From NCBI GenBank assembly GCA_947628615.1, contig CANRAO010000001.1, forward strand, positions 217,920 to 281,919: a stretch of 64,000 nt of DNA, given 5' to 3'. The position numbers and the translations under genes were made by a program. The notes under the pieces were generated by a model, which was not told where the DNA came from, ran no database searches, and was given only the letters and a program-made list of their open reading frames with translations. Positions 1-7,523 of the stretch are shown here, piece after piece. Numbering within the stretch: position 1 is the first letter of the stretch; every line of letters begins with the position of its first letter. The stretch comes from an uncultured Clostridia bacterium (GTDB taxonomy: Bacteria; Bacillota; Clostridia; Oscillospirales; Ruminococcaceae).

Positions 1-44
1 TTTGGAAGGCTTTTTGTTCAATAAAATAAGTTACGGAGGTAAAA

Positions 45-620
45 ATGAAAAATACAACTAAGCTTCCGGAAGGATATGAGGAAATATATAAAATTGATTT
101 AAAAAATGACAAAAAGAAAGCGGCGTTTATATATATAATCGGATTTGTCATCGTAATACTGATGATTATTATTGGTATGATATTTGTTCCTATTACGACG
201 TTTTTTGATTATCCAGTAATTCTTTTTATAAAATTTTTAGTTATAATTGTAGGACTAATACTTTGTATTGTTTTGCAAAATTTATTATCTATAATAATTT
301 TGAAGTGCTTTGCTAAAACAAAAACTAACATTGGTTTGGCTAATGGATTTTCATATGTAGGAAGCGATATTTATTTTAATAAAAAGTTTTATGTTGCCAT
401 AGGATTTGCACCTATGATAATAATTGTAGTTTTATTTTTAATAATTAATGTTATAGCAGGTATCGGATGGTTTTGGTGTATTTATATTATTCAGGTTTAT
501 TGTATTTCGAGTTCGTTTAGCCATATCTACTTAACATATAAACTCTCTAAACTGCCTAAGGATGTATTGATCAAGGATAGTGGGTTATCTATGACAGTGT
601 ATTCTCGTACTCATAATTAA
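45..620 (+). CDS. DUF3267-like membrane protein with degenerate zincin motif
   Basis: A 191-residue protein with about four hydrophobic segments (roughly residues 28-50, 58-85, 115-138 and 140-160). The C-terminal stretch KLPKDVLIKDSG followed by a short tail resembles the end of DUF3267 putative zincin peptidases, which is recall of the family rather than a search. In that family a transmembrane helix normally carries HExxH. At the matching place this protein has QNLLS (Q78 to S82), so the metal-binding residues appear to be lost. A clear ribosome site (acggaggtaaaa) precedes the ATG. It may be a pseudoenzyme or simply an uncharacterised membrane protein. No operon partner is visible because the window begins just upstream. 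Confidence 0.6.
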   Translation: MKNTTKLPEGYEEIYKIDLKNDKKKAAFIYIIGFVIVILMIIIGMIFVPITTFFDYPVILFIKFLVIIVGLILCIVLQNLLSIIILKCFAKTKTNIGLANGFSYVGSDIYFNKKFYVAIGFAPMIIIVVLFLIINVIAGIGWFWCIYIIQVYCISSSFSHIYLTYKLSKLPKDVLIKDSGLSMTVYSRTHN

Positions 621-816
621 TATTTAAAATTCACAGAAAAATTATTTATTATGTTATTTTTTAATTAATATATTGGTTAAAAAAATCAGTATAATTGTTG
701 TAGAAACTGAAGTATAATAATATTAGATAAATGTCGAAACAAAATTTAATGTGTTATAAAAAGTAAAGAAATAATATAAGCTATGTGGGATTATAGATTT
801 TGAAAAGGATAGGAAT

Positions 817-1899
817 ATGAAAGATTTTTTTAAAGTATTAAATATTAAGTTGTTATCCTGTGCATTAGCGGTATTTTTGTTGATCGTTTTGCTGTGTACT
901 TCAGCTTTGTCAATGTTTACAGTAAGGAAAACTGTTCAGCAGCCGGCTGCAAAGAAGGTCAGTGTAAATATTACTAATGAATCAAGTGAAAATAATATTG
1001 ACATAAATAGTTTTCTGAATGCAAAAATCAATTTGTCATTGAAGTCGGATACCAGCGGTTTCAGTCTTGAATATACAGCTGTACCGCACAGTACTGAGTA
1101 TGAAATTTTCAGAAAAATAAAGGGAGAAAAGGGCTTTACTCTAATAGGTACGACCCGAACAAATAAATTTTCAGACAAGACAACTATAACCGGAAACACC
1201 TATATTTACAAAGTAAGGGCTGTTATCAAGCAAAAGGAAGGTCAGTTATACAGCGGATATTCAAACGAGGTCAAGAAAAAATATGTATGGTTTGATAAGA
1301 ACAAAAAAATGGTTGCGCTTACCTTTGATGACGGACCGGGTAAGTATACAAAAGCAGTTTTAAATTGCTTGGATAAGTATGACGTTCACGCTACATTTTT
1401 TGTTCTGGGAAGCCAGGTAAACAAATATAAATCGGCAATAAAAAAAGCTGATCTGTTAGGCTGTGAAATAGGAAGTCATACGTTTGATCATGTTTATTTG
1501 ACGGGGTTATCTAAAAAAGGTATTAAAAGTCAGATAAATAAAACCGATAAGCGTTTAAAAGCATTGATAGAACACGGAGCTACGCTAGTACGTCCTCCAT
1601 ACGGCGCTGTTAATTCAAAGGTAAAGAAAACCTTAAAAAAACCTATAATAACCTGGAATGTCGATACCCGTGACTGGGCTACATTAAGCGCTTCTAAAAC
1701 ATATAAAAATGTAATGAATAATGTAAGCGACGGAGATATAATTCTTATGCATGACATACACAAGTCTACTAAAGATGCGGTTTTAAAAATTATTCCTGCT
1801 CTTAAAAAGAAAGGGTATCAGATAGTAACTGTCTCTGAACTTGCAGAATATAAGGGGATTAAACTCAAAAACGGCGAGGTTTACAGAGAGATTAAATGA
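817..1899 (+). CDS. Polysaccharide deacetylase (NodB/CE4 family) with FN3-like domain
   Basis: A 360-residue membrane-anchored or secreted enzyme. Residues about 10-35 form a signal anchor. An FN3-like region follows (about 75-150, ending near SNEVKKK), then a NodB homology domain (about 160-345). CE4 motifs are visible: TFDDGPGKYT (catalytic Asp and metal Asp), GSHTFDHVYL (metal His pair), RPPYGAVN, NVDTRDWAT and ILMHDIHKST. The family removes N-acetyl groups from peptidoglycan, chitin-like polymers or xylan; peptidoglycan is the more usual target for a single-gene anchored enzyme in Clostridia, and that choice is inference. Start chosen at the ATG after aaaggatagga. A terminator follows. 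Confidence 0.9.
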   Translation: MKDFFKVLNIKLLSCALAVFLLIVLLCTSALSMFTVRKTVQQPAAKKVSVNITNESSENNIDINSFLNAKINLSLKSDTSGFSLEYTAVPHSTEYEIFRKIKGEKGFTLIGTTRTNKFSDKTTITGNTYIYKVRAVIKQKEGQLYSGYSNEVKKKYVWFDKNKKMVALTFDDGPGKYTKAVLNCLDKYDVHATFFVLGSQVNKYKSAIKKADLLGCEIGSHTFDHVYLTGLSKKGIKSQINKTDKRLKALIEHGATLVRPPYGAVNSKVKKTLKKPIITWNVDTRDWATLSASKTYKNVMNNVSDGDIILMHDIHKSTKDAVLKIIPALKKKGYQIVTVSELAEYKGIKLKNGEVYREIK

Positions 1900-1932
1900 T
1901 ATAATAACACATAGTATTTTGCTTTTTACGTT

Positions 1933-1975
1933 AAAAAAACCTGATGGCACAAATATTGCGTCATCAGGCTTTTGT
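1933..1975. terminator. Bidirectional terminator between deacetylase and rubrerythrin
   Basis: The stem CCTGATG / CATCAGG (1940-1946 with 1962-1968) is flanked by an A-run on the left and a T-rich stretch on the right, so it can end transcription of both converging genes. Confidence 0.8.
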
Positions 1976-1993
1976 ATTTTTTTGATTTGATGA

Positions 1994-2545
1994 TCAATAG
2001 TTTTCAGCTTTTACCTGAAAATATGACTTAGGATGTGCACATACAGGGCAAACCTCCGGTGCCTTCTTGCCGACAACAATATGTCCGCAGTTTGAACACT
2101 CCCAAATAACGTCTCCGTCTTTTGAGAATACGCAGTCGCCCTCTATATTGGCAAGCAGCTTTCTGAATCTTTCTTCGTGTGTTTTTTCAATTTCAGCTAC
2201 CTTTTCAAATAAGAATGCGATTTGGTCGAAGCCTTCTTCTTTTGCGGTTTTTGCAAAGCCTGCATACATATCAGTCCACTCATAGTTTTCACCTGCAGCG
2301 GCATCTGTAAGATTCTTTTCAGTACCCGGCATTGTGCCGTCGTTTATCAGCTTAAACCAAATTTTTGCGTGAGCCTTTTCGTTGTTTGCGGTTTCCTCAA
2401 ACAGCTTTCCGATTTGTACATATCCGTCGGATTTAGCCTTATTTGCGTAGTAGCTGTACTTTGTGTAAGCCTGTGATTCGCCTGCAAATGCGGCAAATAA
2501 ATTTGCCTCTGTTTTTGTTCCCTTTAAATTTTTTGAATCGCTCAT
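1994..2545 (-). CDS. rbr: Rubrerythrin
   Basis: A 183-residue non-haem iron peroxidase that reduces hydrogen peroxide in the cytoplasm of anaerobes. The N-terminal ferritin-like four-helix bundle shows the di-iron ligand motifs [17 protein letters not shown] and [10 protein letters not shown]. The C-terminal rubredoxin-like domain has the paired Cys motifs CSNC and CPVC that bind one iron. The start is the ATG giving MSDSKNLKG, because AGGAGG lies about 7 bases upstream; the frame is open further upstream but without a better site. It is monocistronic and converges on the deacetylase gene. Length and motif order are typical. Confidence 0.96.
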   Translation of the reverse strand: MSDSKNLKGTKTEANLFAAFAGESQAYTKYSYYANKAKSDGYVQIGKLFEETANNEKAHAKIWFKLINDGTMPGTEKNLTDAAAGENYEWTDMYAGFAKTAKEEGFDQIAFLFEKVAEIEKTHEERFRKLLANIEGDCVFSKDGDVIWECSNCGHIVVGKKAPEVCPVCAHPKSYFQVKAENY

Positions 2546-2644
2546 AAATTTTCCTCCTAAAAATTTTATTAACAATCGGTTTTACCCGATAGCTTCAAAG
2601 TTTATTATTGGCAATTTTAGGTGCAATAAACATATGCGAAATGC

Positions 2645-4006
2645 TTAAAGCCTTTTTCTTGCGTAATTCATAAGTTCGCTTTTTGTGTTTGAAAGCTTGT
2701 TGTCGATTACTAAATTCAGGATTTCATTCAGCAGCTTTCCGATATCTTTGCCTTTAAATCCAATATCTATAAGATCGTTTCCGTTTAAGTCAAGCTCTTT
2801 CAGACTAAGCGGTAAGCCTGATTTTATTATCTCTTCCCCAATTCTATTTACACTGTTGATAGTGTTTAGTTTTTCATTTCTCATATAGTCTGATTGTGCT
2901 AATGCGTCGGCAGTTCTTATTTTAACATAGTCTCTGAAAAAATCCCTGCCGTGTCTTGATATGAATTTTTTGACGTTTTTTTCACTTGCCGGAAATCTGT
3001 TATCGTGCTGAGTGATTAGCGAACAGATGTATTTGGCTTCTTTTTTCGGGAACCTTAGACGCTTTAGTATTTTTTCAGCCATCTGCCCGCCTATATATTG
3101 GTGGTTTTTGAAATGGGAAATTCCCTGTCTGTCTGTTGTCAGCGTGCTCGGTTTTCCTATATCGTGAAGCAGCATTGTCATTCGCAGATGGGGCAGAGGT
3201 TCAATATCAGAAACGGAATGCACAGTATGCTCATAAACATTATAGCAATGGTGGGGCGTGTTCTGAGGCGTTGAATCGCACTTTTTAAGTTCGGGTATTA
3301 TAAAGAAAATGACCTCTTTATAATCACTTAAAACAGACAGCACGCCGTTTCCGGTAAGAAGCTTTAAAAACTCGTCACGAATACGTTCGGCAGAAATAAA
3401 TTCAAGCAGATTTAATTTTTCATACAACGCCGATTCGGTATTGGGTTCAATTGAAAAATTAAGCGTTGACGCAAACCTTACTGCACGGAGAATTCTCAAA
3501 GCGTCCTCTTCAAAACGCATTTGGGATTCACCCACACATCTGATGATCCCGTTTTGTAAGTCGTCAAGTCCGCCAAAATAGTCTATAAGACCCGTACTGT
3601 TATTATAAGCAAGCGAGTTTATTGTAAAATCCCGTCTTGAGAGATCCTCTTTCAGATTTGTAACGTATTCAACATTCAATGGATGACGGTGATCTGTATA
3701 ACCTTCGTCCTTTCTGAAAGCCGTTATCTCAAGGGGCATACTGTCAACTATAACGGTGACAGTTCCGTGCTTTAAGCCTGTATCAATTATCTTATATTCA
3801 GAGAATATCTCCTTAAGCCTTTCGGGCTTGCAGCTTGTGCAGACGTCCCAGTCGGCAGGCTCTTTGCCCATAAGAGAGTCACGAATACAGCCGCCTACAC
3901 AGTATGCCTCATAATCATACTTTTCAAGAATTTCAATGGCTTTCTCTGCCTGCTTTGGAATTCTGATTTTATTTTCATTTATTATATTTTTGTGTTCATA
4001 TTTCAT
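2645..4006 (-). CDS. cca: CCA tRNA nucleotidyltransferase (HD-domain type)
   Basis: A 453-residue enzyme that adds or repairs the 3'-CCA of tRNA. The N-terminal polymerase-beta-like head contains GGCIRDSLMG and the metal motif DWDVCTS. The neck contains RRDFTINSLAY and RILRAVRFAS. A C-terminal HD-type region follows (MLLHDIGKP, then QHDNRFP). The start MKYEHKN is chosen because its ATG overlaps the stop of the upstream DUF1275 gene as ATGA, indicating translational coupling. An in-frame extension upstream would lie inside that gene. Poly(A)-polymerase-like relatives share the head, but the HD region and context fit CCA addition. Confidence 0.93.
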   Translation of the reverse strand: MKYEHKNIINENKIRIPKQAEKAIEILEKYDYEAYCVGGCIRDSLMGKEPADWDVCTSCKPERLKEIFSEYKIIDTGLKHGTVTVIVDSMPLEITAFRKDEGYTDHRHPLNVEYVTNLKEDLSRRDFTINSLAYNNSTGLIDYFGGLDDLQNGIIRCVGESQMRFEEDALRILRAVRFASTLNFSIEPNTESALYEKLNLLEFISAERIRDEFLKLLTGNGVLSVLSDYKEVIFFIIPELKKCDSTPQNTPHHCYNVYEHTVHSVSDIEPLPHLRMTMLLHDIGKPSTLTTDRQGISHFKNHQYIGGQMAEKILKRLRFPKKEAKYICSLITQHDNRFPASEKNVKKFISRHGRDFFRDYVKIRTADALAQSDYMRNEKLNTINSVNRIGEEIIKSGLPLSLKELDLNGNDLIDIGFKGKDIGKLLNEILNLVIDNKLSNTKSELMNYARKRL

Positions 4007-4734
4007 TTTGTATATTCCCGCTCTGACTGATTTTTTCTGAATGTTAAAATTAAAAATACAGCTATGAGTATTATGCAGCAAAACCAAATGCAGTTATAAC
4101 CGATGATTTTTGATAAAATGGTTCCGATACAAGCTCCCAGAATAAAAAGCAGAATTATACCCATATATTTTAAACAACTGAAAAGTGCCTGCTGGTTTTT
4201 GTGATGAGTGTATTTAAAAAGGTTTACAAAGCAGCTTCTGAGATTCCCCGTACACATTGTCGAAGCATAAGGTATGCCCTCAATTTTTCTGAAGCTGTTT
4301 ACTTGTATTGAGCATATAAAAGATATTGTTACATTTACGATCCACGGGGAAACGTTTAAAGGTATAAAGCCGACTGTAAAAAGAAGCACTATTTCAATTA
4401 GTATAACAAAATGCTCGCACTTTATCAAAGCTTTATCATTAAAACTCGATTTTAAAATTTCTGTTATGTATACTCCGAACGCAAAGGCAAGTATGGGAAT
4501 TAAATAAAGACACGCCTTATTATAGGCTCCCTTTGCGATATTTACAGCCAGCAGAACTATATTACCTGTCTGAGCGTTTGCGAATACTCCGCCTCTAAGA
4601 CTATATGTATAAGCGTCTAAAAAACCGCCGACACACGCTAACAGTCCGCCTGTTAAAAATAATTCTTCAGATGAAATTCTCTTTATTTTTTTATCGGACT
4701 TATCTTTTTTGTTGTTTGTCATAGTATAGTTCAC
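4003..4734 (-). CDS. DUF1275 (YoaK-like) membrane protein
   Basis: A 243-residue protein with about six hydrophobic segments. Near the N-terminus it carries the family signature GGFLDAYTYSLRGGVFANAQ, followed by TGNIVLLAVNIAKG, which marks the DUF1275/YoaK family. Function in this family is unknown; transport has been suggested. A GTG at 4734 sits just after AGGATT, while an ATG at 4722 would be far from any ribosome site, so the start is uncertain. Its stop overlaps the cca start by ATGA. It is divergent from the lnt-like gene across a 66-bp gap. Confidence 0.85.
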   Translation of the reverse strand: MNYTMTNNKKDKSDKKIKRISSEELFLTGGLLACVGGFLDAYTYSLRGGVFANAQTGNIVLLAVNIAKGAYNKACLYLIPILAFAFGVYITEILKSSFNDKALIKCEHFVILIEIVLLFTVGFIPLNVSPWIVNVTISFICSIQVNSFRKIEGIPYASTMCTGNLRSCFVNLFKYTHHKNQQALFSCLKYMGIILLFILGACIGTILSKIIGYNCIWFCCIILIAVFLILTFRKNQSEREYTK

Positions 4735-4800
4735 AATCCTTAATAATCATAAATTTTTTCAAAACACTATATGTAAGTCAAGTAAATATTCTATCTTATT

Positions 4801-6369
4801 TTGTTAAAAATAATTGATATGATAAATTTACACAAAAACAAATTTATAATCTTTATAAAACGAATTTACCTGCCTTGCACATCTGCTGTAATAATGGGAC
4901 TTTTGCAAACCTGCCTTGATATTCCGCTGTTGTGCTTTGTCGGGCTAGTACCGTTGTGCATAAGCGTTATCAACGAGCATAGCTTTTCGGTGTATTTAAA
5001 AAAATTCGCTGCCTTTGCAGTTTTATATAATATAATTAATTTCAGCTTTTTAATAAAAATCGTTGATTTGCTTAGTGTGCCTAAAGCAGTCGGAATAGCC
5101 ATGGCAGTATTGGCAGTTTTGTTGGTGTCAGGCTTTGTATCTTTGATTTTTGTTTTAGTAATGTCGGTATTTCAGAAAATGACAAAGGGCAGGGTTTTTG
5201 ATTCTTTCTCATTTGCCTTTTTATTTGTGTTCGGCGAATATTTAATGGAAATAGTTCCGTTTGTTTCATTTCCGTGGTCGAGAATTGAGCTTTCATGCAT
5301 AAGCTTTACACCTTTTATGCAGATTGCCTCTCTGTTTGGCGGAAGATTTGCAGGAGTAATAATCGTTTCAATAAACGCACTTATCGCAGTAGGGATAAAG
5401 TCTGCCGCTTATCGAAAAAAGACCTTTACTTCCTTTGCTTCGGCATTACTTATTTATCTGCTTGTATTCAGCTTCGGAATGTTTAAAATCAACTCTGATC
5501 TTAAAGCAAAAAAAGATGGTAATAATATTAACGTACTTATTGCCCAAGGTTCAATTATGGGAGTTGAGAAATGGACGATCTCTAAAAACAAAGTCTTTTT
5601 TGAGTATGATGAGATTTTAAAAAGCGTTGACTTGAATGAGGTTGATTTAGTCGTTATGCCTGAAACAGCTTTATGTGAAAATATAAATGAGAGCAATGTT
5701 ACATCATATCTTAAAAGCATTTCTAAAAGTACTGATACAGTCATTGCAACGGGCAGTTTTTATTACGACAGATCAAACGATAAACGGTATAATACCCTTT
5801 CGTATATAGACCCGAATACAAATGAGGTTTTATCATATTTTAAACAGCGTCTTGTTCCGTTTGGGGAATATGTTCCGTTTGGAAAGCTGATCACAAACAA
5901 GAACAGTCTTGAGCCGGGCGATGACAGCACGCCATTGAATACATCACTTGGCAAAATGACGTCTGTTGTGTGTGTTGAATCGATATATTCTTCAATTTCA
6001 AGAAAACAGGTCAAAGACGGCGGTCAGGTCATACTGGTAAGCACGAATGATTCGTGGTTTGAAAACACTTCTGCAAGAGAACAGCACTTTCGCCATTCAA
6101 GGCTAAGAGCCATCGAAAACGGAAGGTATGTTTTAAGAGCCGCTAATTGTGGAATTTCAGCCGTGATAACACCTTGCGGAGAGATAACTGGCTCGATAAC
6201 CAACAGCGAAAGCGGGAAAATTTTATCAAGTGCGAGTTTAATTTCAAAGCGCACACTGTATTCAATGACGGGAGAGCTTTTCTGGTATATTTCGCTGATT
6301 ATAATACTGTTTGGCATAAATAAAATGATAAAGCAGAAGTGTAATTTCAAATTTCTGAGCAAGGTATAA
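4801..6369 (+). CDS. lnt: Apolipoprotein N-acyltransferase homologue
   Basis: A 522-residue integral membrane protein: about six or seven hydrophobic segments in the first 220 residues, a nitrilase-like domain (about 235-480), then a final transmembrane segment. The catalytic triad of the family is placed correctly: E288 in MPETALCEN, K348 in FKQRLVPFGEY and C391 in VVCVESIY. Lnt adds the third acyl chain to lipoproteins. It is standard in diderms and actinobacteria but uncommon in low-GC Gram-positives, where Lit or Lns usually do this job. The start is unsure: TTG at 4801 or ATG at 4819, neither with a strong ribosome site. The window encodes several lipoproteins that could be substrates. 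Confidence 0.88.
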   Translation: MLKIIDMINLHKNKFIIFIKRIYLPCTSAVIMGLLQTCLDIPLLCFVGLVPLCISVINEHSFSVYLKKFAAFAVLYNIINFSFLIKIVDLLSVPKAVGIAMAVLAVLLVSGFVSLIFVLVMSVFQKMTKGRVFDSFSFAFLFVFGEYLMEIVPFVSFPWSRIELSCISFTPFMQIASLFGGRFAGVIIVSINALIAVGIKSAAYRKKTFTSFASALLIYLLVFSFGMFKINSDLKAKKDGNNINVLIAQGSIMGVEKWTISKNKVFFEYDEILKSVDLNEVDLVVMPETALCENINESNVTSYLKSISKSTDTVIATGSFYYDRSNDKRYNTLSYIDPNTNEVLSYFKQRLVPFGEYVPFGKLITNKNSLEPGDDSTPLNTSLGKMTSVVCVESIYSSISRKQVKDGGQVILVSTNDSWFENTSAREQHFRHSRLRAIENGRYVLRAANCGISAVITPCGEITGSITNSESGKILSSASLISKRTLYSMTGELFWYISLIIILFGINKMIKQKCNFKFLSKV

Positions 6370-6702
6370 AACTTTTTTGATTTAATTAATAATATCACAT
6401 ATTAATTAAAAAATCTATCCTTTTGTATAATTATTAAAAAATGAGTAATAATATTTACAAGTTCCTCAGAGGGCTTTAAAAAGGCATTGCAACGGCGCAA
6501 TGCCTGAAATGGCGAAGACTTGGGATTTTCAAATTTTTTAGTATTTATGACTTTTTCAGGTCTTTGTTTAATAAAAAATGGTCATAGCGTGAGAAGTGAT
6601 ATTCACGCAGGATTTGTGTTATAAAGCAGGTGTCGTGAATTAATAATAAGATGACGTTATAATCCGCTTTGGCACGAAACCATTAAGAAATGGAGGATTT
6701 AT
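6370..6702. other. Intergenic region with a strong hairpin, no gene found
   Basis: No convincing coding frame on either strand. It holds a perfect 9-bp hairpin, AGGCATTGC/GCAATGCCT (6482-6490 with 6497-6505), not followed by a T-run, and a second inverted repeat GCGTGA/TCACGC near 6588-6613. It could be the leader of the lipoprotein gene or a small RNA; nothing matches an RNA family I can name. Confidence 0.4.
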
Positions 6703-6978
6703 ATGAAGAAGTTTATTGCAATGGGCTTAAGTCTTGTAGTATGTGCAATGATGCTTGCAGGCTGCGGTGACAATAAGAATAATAATGATAAGGCTTCAAG
6801 CAACGACACAACAACTACAAGAGAAACAGAAACTACAACAACTACGACCGAAAGAGACACAGACAGTACTGACACATCAAGTACAGATGATAAGGACAAT
6901 GTGGGTGACGACATCAAGGAGGGCGTTAATGACGCAATGGATGGCGCTTCAGATGCAGTTTCTGATGTGGTAAGATAA
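6703..6978 (+). CDS. Small Thr/Asp-rich lipoprotein
   Basis: A 91-residue protein. A short signal peptide ends in the lipobox LAGC (Cys at about residue 22), so it is probably lipid-anchored outside the membrane. The mature part is low complexity: Asn/Asp-rich, then a Thr-rich run, then an acidic region ending with repeated short Ala/Asp helices (DAMDGASDAVSDVV). No enzymatic domain is visible. ATGGAGGATTTAT precedes the ATG at good spacing. It stands alone between a structured gap and a terminator. Function unknown. Confidence 0.75.
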   Translation: MKKFIAMGLSLVVCAMMLAGCGDNKNNNDKASSNDTTTTRETETTTTTTERDTDSTDTSSTDDKDNVGDDIKEGVNDAMDGASDAVSDVVR

Positions 6979-7027
6979 TATTGAAGAATGATCTTCGCAT
7001 ATCATTACAAAACAAATGACCCATTTA

Positions 7028-7074
7028 ATTCGCAGTTTTAGTGCAATGGCGCAAAAAGACTGCGAATTTTTTTT
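7028..7074 (+). terminator. Rho-independent terminator after the small lipoprotein gene
   Basis: The stem ATTCGCAGT/ACTGCGAAT (7028-7036 with 7059-7067) runs directly into eight T residues. Confidence 0.85.
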
Positions 7075-7083
7075 GAAAAAGCC

Positions 7084-7112
7084 TTGAAATTTGGATTTTT
7101 TTGTGCTATACT
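7084..7112 (+). promoter_or_regulatory. Vegetative promoter of secG
   Basis: TTGAAA (7084-7089), a 17-bp spacer, then TGcTATACT (extended -10 with TATACT at 7107-7112), about 30 bp before the secG start. Confidence 0.7.
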
Positions 7113-7143
7113 TTATGCATTGACTTTATTGGAGGAATAAATT

Positions 7144-7392
7144 ATGACCAAAGTTGAAATCATTAGCGGTATTTTACTGTTAATCTCGAGTATATTAATT
7201 ATTCTTGTAGTTCTCGTTCAGGAGGGTAAGGATCAGGGAATGACTTCTGCAATAGGCGGAGGACAAAACGATTCATTTTATTCGGGAAATATGGGAAACA
7301 CTCGTGATGCAAAGCTTTCAAAGCTTACAAGAGTTTGTGCAGTTATCTTTTTTGTGGTAACGCTTGTTGTTAATTTTATTACTTATCGTTAA
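7144..7392 (+). CDS. secG: SecG, preprotein translocase subunit
   Basis: An 82-residue protein with two transmembrane helices (about residues 4-24 and 60-80) joined by a Gly/Asn-rich loop, the standard SecG layout. Family signatures are LVVLVQEGKDQG and the IGGGQNDSFY loop. It is the auxiliary subunit of the SecYEG channel in the cytoplasmic membrane. GGAGGAATAAATT precedes the ATG. It is followed by its own terminator and then rnr, the order secG-rnr seen in many Firmicutes, here without smpB or tmRNA next to it. Confidence 0.95.
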   Translation: MTKVEIISGILLLISSILIILVVLVQEGKDQGMTSAIGGGQNDSFYSGNMGNTRDAKLSKLTRVCAVIFFVVTLVVNFITYR

Positions 7393-7405
7393 CAGTAAAC
7401 AATTT

Positions 7406-7435
7406 CCCTGCGTAATTAATTACGCAGGGTTTTTT
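7406..7435 (+). terminator. Terminator between secG and rnr
   Basis: The perfect palindrome CCCTGCGTAATTAATTACGCAGGG (as two 12-base arms, 7406-7429) is followed by TTTTTT. Confidence 0.85.
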
Positions 7436-7523
7436 CATATATAAAGCAACTGCATACAACAGCAGAGCAAAGTAAAAAATAATTAGGTATTAAAAAAGAA
7501 GTTAAACATAATAAGGTGAAGAT

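Noticed and set aside
6478..6620. tmRNA, 6S RNA or SRP RNA
   Set aside because: None of the conserved sequence landmarks of these RNAs could be found, although secG-rnr often lies near tmRNA.
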